Assembly: GCA_027033675.1 (NCBI GenBank)
Contig: JALVKZ010000104.1
Location: forward strand, 1-5,033
DNA length: 5,033 bases
Reading direction: 5' to 3'
Source: Pyrodictiaceae archaeon
GTDB lineage: Archaea > Thermoproteota > Thermoprotei_A > Sulfolobales > Pyrodictiaceae
This document shows positions 1 through 5,033 of this stretch, piece by piece; the stretch's first letter is position 1; each line of letters begins with the position of its first letter. The position numbers and the translations under genes are program-made. The notes beneath the pieces are model-generated. The model saw only the letters and a list, made by a program, of their open reading frames with translations, did no database searches and was not told where the DNA came from.

Positions 1-1622
1 AAGAGTGGCTCCGGCTTCCCTATACGGTGCCCGGGGCTCACTAGGAACTTTCCTTCTACTCTCCTCCATATTCCATTCTCATGCACGCTTCCAGGCATGT
101 TTAGTATCTTCCAAAGCCTCCCAGCGCTACTTGGTGTGAAGGGCGCTAGTAGGACTGCGAGAGTTGCTACAGCATTTATGGAGACATAGATTGTTGTTGC
201 TGCGTCGCTTGGATCCTTTTTTATAGCGTCCCATGGTGCCTTGGCGTTTAAGTATTGGTTTCCCCTACGAGCAAGTTCTATGACTTCCTCGAGTGCTTGC
301 TTGAGGCGGAATGATTCTATTTGATCCGAGACGCGTCCTGGCGCGCTCTTTATGTACTCGCTATACTCCTTGTCTATCTCGCTGAACTTGCCTGGCTCGG
401 GAACCGTGCTATTGAACCGGGTCTCGGTGAATCTTAGTACTCTATGAATGAAGTTCCCGATATCGTCGTTCATGTCTTTGTTAACTATCTTTACGAGTTC
501 TTTCCAGGTAAAGTCGGTATCCTTTGTCTCTGGGCGGATCTTTATGAGCACGAATCTCCAGTAGTCGGCAGGGAGTAGTTCTAGTGCCTCATCTATCCAT
601 ATTCCCCAGCGCCTGCTCTTAGAGAACTGTTCTCCCTCGAATAAGAGATATTCTGTAGCCGATATAAACCATGGTAGTACATAGGGATCGCCGCTAGCCA
701 TAAGCATTGCAGGGAATATTATGGAGTGGAATGGTATGTTATCTTTGCCTATGAAGTACACGGTTCTAGTTTCTTTGTTAAACCAATAACGCTTCCAGAG
801 CTCTGGGTCATTCATCTTAATCCCATACTCCTTTGTAGCAGAGATATAGCCGAGGAGGGCGTCAAACCACACGTATATAGTCTTTCCTTCCGCTCCTGGG
901 AAGGGGGCAGGTATTCCCCATTTGTTATCTCGGGTAATGCTTCGTGGTTTCAGCCCCTCCTTTACCCAGTTAATGCTATAGTTCTTGACTTTTGGTGGAA
1001 GATTGCTATTTTCTAGCCATTGTAGTAGCTTCTCTTGTAGCTTTGGTAGGTCGAAGAACCAGTGTTTGCTCTTCCGGAACTCCACGGGCCCTCCGCATAT
1101 GGCGCATCTAGGGTTTATTAGTTCTGTTGGGTGTAGGAGCCTGCCACAATTATCGCACTGGTCTCCATGTGCTTTGGGATAGCCGCAATAGGGACAGGTT
1201 CCGATAACGAAGCGGTCAGGTAGGAACATTTTGTCACGTGGGCAGTAGGGGAGAATATCATCCTGCGTAAAGATATAGCCATTGTTGTAGAGCTTCATCA
1301 TGAACTCTTTAACGAATTCTTTGTGCACGTCGCTCTCAGTGCGGGTATAGTTGTCAAAGCTAATGCCGTATTGGTTGAAAAGAGTCGTTATGTATTCGTG
1401 TGCTTGGTCGGTGAGCTGCTTAGGGTGAACGCCTCTCTTAATAGCCTCTATCTCTATGGGTGTTCCGTGCTCATCGCTGCCACTGACAAAGATGACGTCC
1501 TCTCCTTTTAGCCTAAGGTATCGAGCGAAAACGTCAGCAGACAATATAGAGCCTATTAGATTGCCTAGGTGTGGGACGTTGTTAACGTAAGGCCATGCAG
1601 ATGCTACAATCCACTTCGCCAT
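1..1622 (-). CDS. metG: Methionyl-tRNA synthetase, archaeal type (3' end beyond window)
   Basis: This class I aminoacyl-tRNA synthetase activates methionine with ATP and charges tRNA-Met in the cytoplasm. I translated the minus strand from the ATG at 1622; the frame is open to the window edge (540 codons, no stop), so perhaps the last few tens of residues are missing compared with typical archaeal enzymes. The HIGH motif is HLGN at residues 18-21 and the KMSKS loop is QFSKS at 332-336. The connective insert carries a zinc knuckle C143-x2-C146-x9-C156-x2-C159, plus C127 and C173-x2-C176, which may form the second knuckle known from archaeal enzymes (inference). YVWFDA (250-255) and GKDNIPFH (292-299) are family motifs of the catalytic domain. 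RPETKD (363-368) and GNF (389-391) lead into the helical anticodon-binding domain. A GAGGGG Shine-Dalgarno-like site six bases upstream supports this start. It is divergent from the kinase gene. The identification is very secure. Confidence 0.97.
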   Translation of the reverse strand, partial: MAKWIVASAWPYVNNVPHLGNLIGSILSADVFARYLRLKGEDVIFVSGSDEHGTPIEIEAIKRGVHPKQLTDQAHEYITTLFNQYGISFDNYTRTESDVHKEFVKEFMMKLYNNGYIFTQDDILPYCPRDKMFLPDRFVIGTCPYCGYPKAHGDQCDNCGRLLHPTELINPRCAICGGPVEFRKSKHWFFDLPKLQEKLLQWLENSNLPPKVKNYSINWVKEGLKPRSITRDNKWGIPAPFPGAEGKTIYVWFDALLGYISATKEYGIKMNDPELWKRYWFNKETRTVYFIGKDNIPFHSIIFPAMLMASGDPYVLPWFISATEYLLFEGEQFSKSRRWGIWIDEALELLPADYWRFVLIKIRPETKDTDFTWKELVKIVNKDMNDDIGNFIHRVLRFTETRFNSTVPEPGKFSEIDKEYSEYIKSAPGRVSDQIESFRLKQALEEVIELARRGNQYLNAKAPWDAIKKDPSDAATTIYVSINAVATLAVLLAPFTPSSAGRLWKILNMPGSVHENGIWRRVEGKFLVSPGHRIGKPEPL

Positions 1623-1628
1623 AGTCTG

Positions 1629-1634
1629 CCCCTC
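1629..1634 (-). promoter_or_regulatory. Shine-Dalgarno-like site of metG
   Basis: The minus strand reads GAGGGG here, six bases before the metG ATG. It partially matches the archaeal consensus GGAGGTGA. It supports the chosen start, because the residues right after that ATG ([14 protein letters not shown]) already belong to the conserved N-terminus of the family. Confidence 0.55.
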
Positions 1635-1660
1635 TGGGCTAAAATAGCCGCGTCACAGAC

Positions 1661-1675
1661 AAATAATAAATTTCT
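1661..1675 (-). promoter_or_regulatory. Putative TATA/BRE promoter core for metG
   Basis: Read on the minus strand, this stretch is AGAAA followed by TTTATTATTT, resembling an archaeal BRE (purine/A-rich) joined to a TATA box. Transcription would start about 25 bases downstream, near 1640, giving a leader of roughly 18 bases that includes the GAGGGG site. The spacing is consistent with archaeal promoters, but the call rests on composition and position only. Confidence 0.5.
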
Positions 1676-1679
1676 AAAC
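1662..1679 (+). promoter_or_regulatory. Putative AT-rich promoter core for the kinase gene
   Basis: The plus strand has an almost pure A/T run (AATAATAAATTTCTAAAC) that lies 43-60 bases ahead of the ATG at 1722. A TATA box here would place the transcription start near 1695-1705 and leave a short leader. It overlaps the element proposed for metG on the other strand, so the two genes may share one TBP/TFB landing area. No strong Shine-Dalgarno sequence is seen before 1722; GTGGG at 1712-1716 is the nearest purine-rich match. Confidence 0.4.
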
Positions 1680-1721
1680 ACTTTACTACATCGTACTCGC
1701 GTCACATATGTGTGGGTAGCT

Positions 1722-2642
1722 ATGAAGAGGCATGTTGCAATAGGTAACATTAATCTTGATATCTACGTAGTTGTCGACCACATACCGGGGCCCGATGAAG
1801 ACGCCACGGCACTAGAGATGTACATGGGGCCCGGTGGCGCGGCTGCAAACTATGCAGTGGCAGCTGTACGGCTTGGTCACGAGGCCTACTTGGTAGGACA
1901 CCTGGGACTACAAGGTCTTGGGGCCTTTCTTCTGGAAGCGTTAAAAGAGAGTGGAGTAAAAACAGATCACGTCGTTATCCATAGGGATAAGCAACCGGGC
2001 ATAGTGGTCATCTTGGTTTCGCAAAATGGTGAGCGGGCAATGGCTACTATGCGTGGCGCCAATCTACTGCTCAGGGGAGACGAGGCAACTACGGAGACAG
2101 ATATTCTGCATATAGCAAGCCGTGAACCCGAGATAGTAAAGCGCGCTGCCAGAAGCATTAGTTCATCCTTTATTAGCTATGATCCCGGGGGACGCATAGC
2201 TCGGCAGTATGGGAGTAAACTGTTAAATGAAGTAATAGACCGGGTAGACCTAATTGCCGTGAACCGCGTAGAAGCAGACCTCGTCTTTGGTTCATCTGAG
2301 CCAGAGGAACTCGCTCAAAAGCTTAGAGGAAGGCTTACCTACATTTTACTTAAGAAGGGTGCTCAAGGCGCTGTACTCGTTACTAGAGAAGGCTACTACT
2401 TTGTCGAAGCCTACACCGAGGGCAGAGTCGTAGACACAACTGGAGCAGGCGACGTTTTCATATCTGTACTTAACTCGTATATAGCAGAAGGTAAGAGCAT
2501 ATCGGAGGCACTACGGGCTGCTAGCATAGCTGCTGGGCTTAAAATAATGAAGCGTGGTGCCCAGAGTGCGCCTCCACGAGAAGAGGTTGAGAAAAGATTA
2601 TCGCAAGAAAAACCACGAGTACTCTTCACTGGGTTCCAGTAA
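1722..2642 (+). CDS. PfkB/ribokinase-family carbohydrate or nucleoside kinase
   Basis: This 306-residue protein is predicted to transfer a phosphate from ATP (or another donor) to a sugar or nucleoside hydroxyl in the cytoplasm. Family marks are the N-terminal strand AIGNINLDIYV (6-16), the substrate-side glycine motif GGAAANYA (38-45), the NxxE motif as N181-R-V-E184, and the PfkB signature DTTGAGD (238-244), which carries the anion-hole glycines and the catalytic base D244. Length matches the usual 290-320. I chose the ATG at 1722 because GNINLD follows at the normal distance; an in-frame ATG at 1569 would add 51 residues that antisense-overlap metG and have no family resemblance. GTG at 1710 is another possible start. 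RGAN (residues 113-116) resembles the PGAN stretch of ribokinases, but the substrate cannot be fixed: ribose, a ketose, a keto-deoxy sugar acid or a nucleoside all remain possible. The acidic residues usual in VGDDxFG are absent. The end overlaps the next gene's open frame. Confidence 0.92.
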   Translation: MKRHVAIGNINLDIYVVVDHIPGPDEDATALEMYMGPGGAAANYAVAAVRLGHEAYLVGHLGLQGLGAFLLEALKESGVKTDHVVIHRDKQPGIVVILVSQNGERAMATMRGANLLLRGDEATTETDILHIASREPEIVKRAARSISSSFISYDPGGRIARQYGSKLLNEVIDRVDLIAVNRVEADLVFGSSEPEELAQKLRGRLTYILLKKGAQGAVLVTREGYYFVEAYTEGRVVDTTGAGDVFISVLNSYIAEGKSISEALRAASIAAGLKIMKRGAQSAPPREEVEKRLSQEKPRVLFTGFQ

Positions 2643-3054
2643 TCACATTTCGGTTAATATTGACTGTAGACTGCCTGGAGGAAGATACTGTGCTAAGTGT
2701 TGCTATAATACTGAGATGCCGCTAACAAAGGAAGACATAGAGCGTATTGAGAAGCTAGGGTACCCCCGTAGCTACTTCGTCCAAGTAGATGAAAACGGGG
2801 TACCGCGGTTACGTAACGTGAACGGGCACTGTATTTTCCTAGATCCTCGTACTGGTAGATGCAAGATTTATCCCTATAGGCCTCTAGGGTGTAGGTTGTA
2901 CCCCCTAGTGTATGTTCCTGGTGAAGGAGTTATCGTTGACCCCTTGTGCCCGAAGGCACGCCAGGTTCCTAAGGATATTGTTAATAAATATTCTAGGTAC
3001 ATAATAAAACTTGTAAAAATGATATATGGTGAAGAAGTTCTTCTAGAGGATTAG
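2554..3054 (+). CDS. YkgJ-family (CxxCxxCC) cysteine-cluster protein, start uncertain
   Basis: This is a small soluble protein of the YkgJ/UPF0153 type, a family thought to bind zinc or an iron-sulfur cluster through clustered cysteines; its biochemical role is unknown. Numbering from the ATG at 2554 (166 residues), the cysteines are C38, C46, C49, C50, C93, C103, C113 and C132. The stretches NGHCIFL (90-96), GRCKIYPYRPLGCRLYP (101-117) and DPLCP (129-133) are the recognisable family core. That ATG would overlap the kinase gene by 89 bases, and its first 30 or so residues look like a shifted reading of the kinase tail. The true start is probably further in: TTG at 2587 is the only later standard alternative start before the cysteines apart from GTG at 2557 and 2566, and a rare ATT start at 2647 would lie just after the kinase stop. 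The next in-frame ATG (2716) would remove the first cysteine cluster. It is probably co-transcribed with the kinase. Its stop overlaps the convergent gcvPB by 12 bases. Confidence 0.85.
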   Translation: MVPRVRLHEKRLRKDYRKKNHEYSSLGSSNHISVNIDCRLPGGRYCAKCCYNTEMPLTKEDIERIEKLGYPRSYFVQVDENGVPRLRNVNGHCIFLDPRTGRCKIYPYRPLGCRLYPLVYVPGEGVIVDPLCPKARQVPKDIVNKYSRYIIKLVKMIYGEEVLLED

Positions 3055-4605
3055 CTTCTCGCCTCTGAGCCTCCTAAGTAGCACCCTATATGTTGGTGTA
3101 ATGCTTCTAGGGTGGTTAGCGGCTATGTCGTTGAGCCTAGTTACTGCTGTGTTTCGCGGCGTCTTCTTGACTTCCTCAGGGTTATTGTAGGCTTTTTCAG
3201 CGATTTTCTTTAGGGCATTAGCGTATCTCTCTATTTCGCGGCGGGGTTCCGACTCAGTAAATTCTATCATGAGTGCTTCGTCAACTATTAGTGGGAAGTA
3301 TATCGTAGGGGCGTGTAGGCCTTCGTCCAACAAGGCTTTGGCTACATCGAGTGCTCTTACTCCTGTCTCCTTCTCTAGCGGCTTGGCTGATATGACGACT
3401 TCGTGCTTCCTAGGTCTCGTAGGATCGTATGGCAGCTCGTAGCCCTTGGCATCCCTCATTAAGGCTATAAAATAATTCGTGTTTATTACGCTCTGTATAG
3501 CTGTTTCTCTTAACCCTTCTCCACCTAGCGAGGCTATGTAGAGAAACGCCTTTACAAGAGGTACTGTATTACCATAATAGGCCCTTATTCTACCAATACA
3601 CTTCTCGCATCTATAATCCCAGTAGTACTTATTGCCGTTCTTCTCCACCAATGGTCGTGGCAGATAATCAACAAGGGGTCCTTTGGCACATACAACGCCA
3701 GCCCCGGGGCCTCCCCCGCCATGGGGAGTTGAGAATGTTTTATGCAGGTTCAGGTGAACTATGTCGAAGCCCATATCGCCTGGCCTTACCAGCCCCATTA
3801 TGCCATTGAGGTTTGCTCCATCATAGTATAGTAGCGAGTTATTAGAGTGAAGTATGTCAGCTAGCTCCAGTATTTTATCCTCAAATATACCAAGGGTATT
3901 GGGGTTTGTTAGCATCATTCCGGCGACACGAAAACTTAGTACAGCTTTTATGGCCTTGAGATTAACTGTCCCGCTTTGGGTTGATGGTATCCTTATTACC
4001 TTGAACCCAGCCATAGCTGCACTAGCTGGGTTGGTGCCGTGCGCCGAGTCGGGTATGAGCATCTCGTCGCGGTTCTCGCCTTGGTCGCTAAAATACTTCT
4101 TAATCATGAGTGCGCCGGCTAGCTCGCCAGCAGCCCCTGCTGGGAGTTGTAGACTGCACCTATTCATTCCGGTTAGTTCAGCGAGCCACTTCTCAAGAAG
4201 GTATAGTATCTCTAGTAGCCCTTGGACTGTATCCCCGTCCTGGTATGGGTGAAGATATGCTATGCGGGGATCTCTCGCTATAGCCTCGTTAATCTTGGGA
4301 TTATACTTCATCGTGCACGAGCCGAGCGGGACAGGGCCAACGTCAACTCCATAGCTCATCTGGCTTAATCGAGTAAAGTGACGTATCACCTCAACTTCGC
4401 TCATACCTGGTAGTTGTGGTGCTTCTTCCCGCAATAATCCCTTTTCTTTGAGTGTCTCCTCGGGCTCGGAGCCGAGCTCTTTAAGCATTTCCTCCTCTTC
4501 GTCCTTGAAGGGTATTATGTAGCCAGTTTTCTCCGGATCACCTATATCATATACTAGTGGTTCCTCCCACTTGGCTTGTCTCCATCCCTTTCTCAGCCCA
4601 GTCAT
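3043..4605 (-). CDS. gcvPB: Glycine dehydrogenase (decarboxylating) subunit 2, P-protein beta
   Basis: Together with GcvPA this forms the P-protein of the glycine cleavage system. The PLP enzyme decarboxylates glycine and passes the aminomethyl group to the lipoyl arm of the H protein. The 520-residue product is somewhat longer than typical bacterial GcvPB (about 470-490). Conserved blocks in order are RHFTRLSQMSYGVD (75-88), PLGSCTMKYNPKINE (93-107), PDSAHGTNPASAAM (185-198), LTNPNTLGIFE (232-242), YYDGANLN (260-267), and LNLHKTFSTPHGGGGPG (286-302) with PLP-binding K289. APTIYFPLIV further on is the C-terminal family block. Unusual residues are A159 in GAAGE, where bacterial proteins often have GAHGE, and C333-E-K-C336, where DRPKS is usual. 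The ATG at 4605 overlaps the gcvPA stop as ATGA and is preceded by AGGTGA. Identity is secure; H, T and L proteins are not in the window. Confidence 0.97.
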   Translation of the reverse strand: MTGLRKGWRQAKWEEPLVYDIGDPEKTGYIIPFKDEEEEMLKELGSEPEETLKEKGLLREEAPQLPGMSEVEVIRHFTRLSQMSYGVDVGPVPLGSCTMKYNPKINEAIARDPRIAYLHPYQDGDTVQGLLEILYLLEKWLAELTGMNRCSLQLPAGAAGELAGALMIKKYFSDQGENRDEMLIPDSAHGTNPASAAMAGFKVIRIPSTQSGTVNLKAIKAVLSFRVAGMMLTNPNTLGIFEDKILELADILHSNNSLLYYDGANLNGIMGLVRPGDMGFDIVHLNLHKTFSTPHGGGGPGAGVVCAKGPLVDYLPRPLVEKNGNKYYWDYRCEKCIGRIRAYYGNTVPLVKAFLYIASLGGEGLRETAIQSVINTNYFIALMRDAKGYELPYDPTRPRKHEVVISAKPLEKETGVRALDVAKALLDEGLHAPTIYFPLIVDEALMIEFTESEPRREIERYANALKKIAEKAYNNPEEVKKTPRNTAVTRLNDIAANHPRSITPTYRVLLRRLRGEKLIL

Positions 4606-5033
4606 AGCGCCTCACCTATGGCTGTAACAAGGAGATCAATGTCCTTCTTGCTGTGTGCCTCCGTTACGCAGAAAAGCGCTAAATGCTTGTCATAGAGGGG
4701 TGGCTTATCGCCTAGGTAGAGACCACCCATTATGCTCCTTGAACGTAGGTGCTTGTGTATCTCGTTGTACGGCTTGGGGAACCTCGCAACAAATTCCTTG
4801 AAGAACTCGGAGCTAAAACGCGGCGCTTCTACCCCGATACCTCGTAGCTTCTTAGCTGCATAGTGGCTTCGGATCCATATAGTTCTCGCTAATTCCCTTA
4901 GCCCTTTCCCGCCTAGGAGTACGAGGAATGCTGCTGCAGCTACAGCGAGTAGTGCCTCGTTGCTCGTTATGTTTGAGGTTGCTTTCTCTCTACGTATGTG
5001 TTGCTCTCTAGTCTGTAGTATCATTACGAAGCC
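4602..5033 (-). CDS. gcvPA: Glycine dehydrogenase (decarboxylating) subunit 1, P-protein alpha (5' part beyond window)
   Basis: This is the C-terminal third (143 codons plus stop) of the partner subunit of the glycine cleavage P-protein. The full family length is about 440-470 residues. The frame is open to the right edge, beginning G-F-V before a methionine at 5024, which is internal and not the start. The stretch LQTREQHIRREKATSNIT just inside the edge is the hallmark block of GcvPA, followed by an alanine-rich helix (EALLAVAAAAFLVLLG) and then LRELA. The C-terminal IMGGLYLGDK and FCVTEAHSKKDIDLLV correspond to the usual GG-x-LG and VTE-x(4)-EID-xLV ending. The catalytic lysine is not expected here; it lies in GcvPB. 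The TGA stop sits inside the ATGA that opens gcvPB, so the two subunits are likely translationally coupled and made in equal amounts. Confidence 0.95.
   Translation of the reverse strand, partial: GFVMILQTREQHIRREKATSNITSNEALLAVAAAAFLVLLGGKGLRELARTIWIRSHYAAKKLRGIGVEAPRFSSEFFKEFVARFPKPYNEIHKHLRSRSIMGGLYLGDKPPLYDKHLALFCVTEAHSKKDIDLLVTAIGEAL
4612..4617 (-). promoter_or_regulatory. Shine-Dalgarno site of gcvPB
   Basis: The minus strand reads AGGTGA, an exact six-base match to the archaeal consensus GGAGGTGA. It lies six bases before the gcvPB ATG and within the last codons of gcvPA. It confirms the gcvPB start at 4605 and explains how a gene with no intergenic leader is initiated. Confidence 0.8.

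Larger units (their letters stand above)
1623..1721. other. Divergent intergenic region metG / kinase
   Basis: This 99-bp gap separates two head-to-head genes and is the only intergenic space of note in the window. Besides the AT-rich core at about 1661-1679 it contains two small perfect inverted repeats. One is GGCTA-AAA-TAGCC (1637-1649), on the metG side near the expected metG transcription start. The other is CACATATGTG (1703-1712), on the kinase side near the expected kinase transcription start. Either could be a regulator site, but both are short enough to occur by chance. I see no riboswitch-like or RNA gene structure. Confidence 0.6.

Noticed and set aside
726..1511. Three open plus-strand frames (726-1016, 985-1182, 1323-1511)
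   Set aside because: They lie wholly antisense to the strongly conserved metG frame, their products have no family resemblance, and their composition is that of a shadow frame.
1708..1719. Three-codon upstream frame ATG-TGT-GGG-TAG just before the kinase start
   Set aside because: Such tiny frames are expected by chance, and there is no ribosome-binding site or conservation evidence for a leader peptide.
1569..1721. 51-residue N-terminal extension of the kinase from the ATG at 1569
   Set aside because: It would run antisense into the metG start and through the AT-rich promoter region, and the extra residues do not resemble the N-terminus of PfkB proteins.
1967..2629. Minus-strand open frames 1967-2158 and 2411-2629
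   Set aside because: Both are antisense to the kinase, short and without recognisable motifs.
3031..3043. Palindrome GAAGAA-G-TTCTTC near the end of the YkgJ-like gene, considered as a terminator hairpin
   Set aside because: A one-base loop cannot fold as a hairpin, no U-rich tract follows, and the bases are ordinary Glu-Glu-Val-Leu codons.
3854..4252. 132-codon plus-strand open frame
   Set aside because: It is fully antisense to the conserved catalytic half of gcvPB, and its Ser/Pro/Ala-rich product is typical of a shadow frame.
4602..5024. Treating the ATG at 5024 as the start of a short 140-residue protein
   Set aside because: The frame continues upstream to the window edge, and G-F-V before this Met continues the conserved GcvPA sequence, so the Met is internal to a longer gene.
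1..5033. CRISPR arrays, insertion sequences, tRNA/rRNA genes, toxin-antitoxin or defence loci
   Set aside because: No direct repeats at regular spacing, no transposase-like frame, no terminal inverted repeats and no tRNA-like stem set were seen. Nearly all bases are accounted for by five housekeeping-type genes.

Overview
This window looks like chromosomal DNA from a hyperthermophilic archaeon, most likely a crenarchaeon (Thermoproteota; a Desulfurococcales/Pyrodictiaceae-like genome would fit). The reasons are an archaeal-type methionyl-tRNA synthetase with extra zinc-knuckle cysteines, a split glycine decarboxylase (separate gcvPA and gcvPB), AT-rich TATA-like promoter elements, Shine-Dalgarno sites matching the archaeal GGAGGTGA consensus, and heavy use of AGG/AGA, ATA and CTA codons. 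The lineage is an inference from style and was not tested by a search.

Layout. From the left edge to 1622, on the minus strand, lies metG, lacking only its C-terminal end. A 99-bp divergent intergenic region (1623-1721) holds the only substantial non-coding sequence. It has one AT-rich core that could serve promoters in both directions, plus two short palindromes. On the plus strand follow a PfkB/ribokinase-family sugar or nucleoside kinase (1722-2642) and, tightly packed behind it, a YkgJ-type cysteine-cluster protein (ends at 3054). Converging on them from the right, on the minus strand, is the glycine cleavage operon gcvPA (3' part only, running off the right edge) and gcvPB (3043-4605), joined by a 4-bp ATGA overlap.

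How the genes work together. gcvPA and gcvPB encode the two subunits of the PLP-dependent P-protein of the glycine cleavage system, which needs the H, T and L proteins encoded elsewhere. metG charges tRNA-Met. The kinase and the YkgJ-like protein form a likely two-gene transcription unit, but no shared pathway can be read from the sequence. The window is gene-dense: one 99-bp gap, and the other junctions overlap.

I did not find a CRISPR array, mobile element, RNA gene, toxin-antitoxin pair or an evidently new system. The points worth a second look are family-level oddities: unusual residues at conserved positions in MetRS, GcvPB and the kinase, an unresolved start and unusual first cysteine cluster in the YkgJ protein, and the compact divergent promoter.
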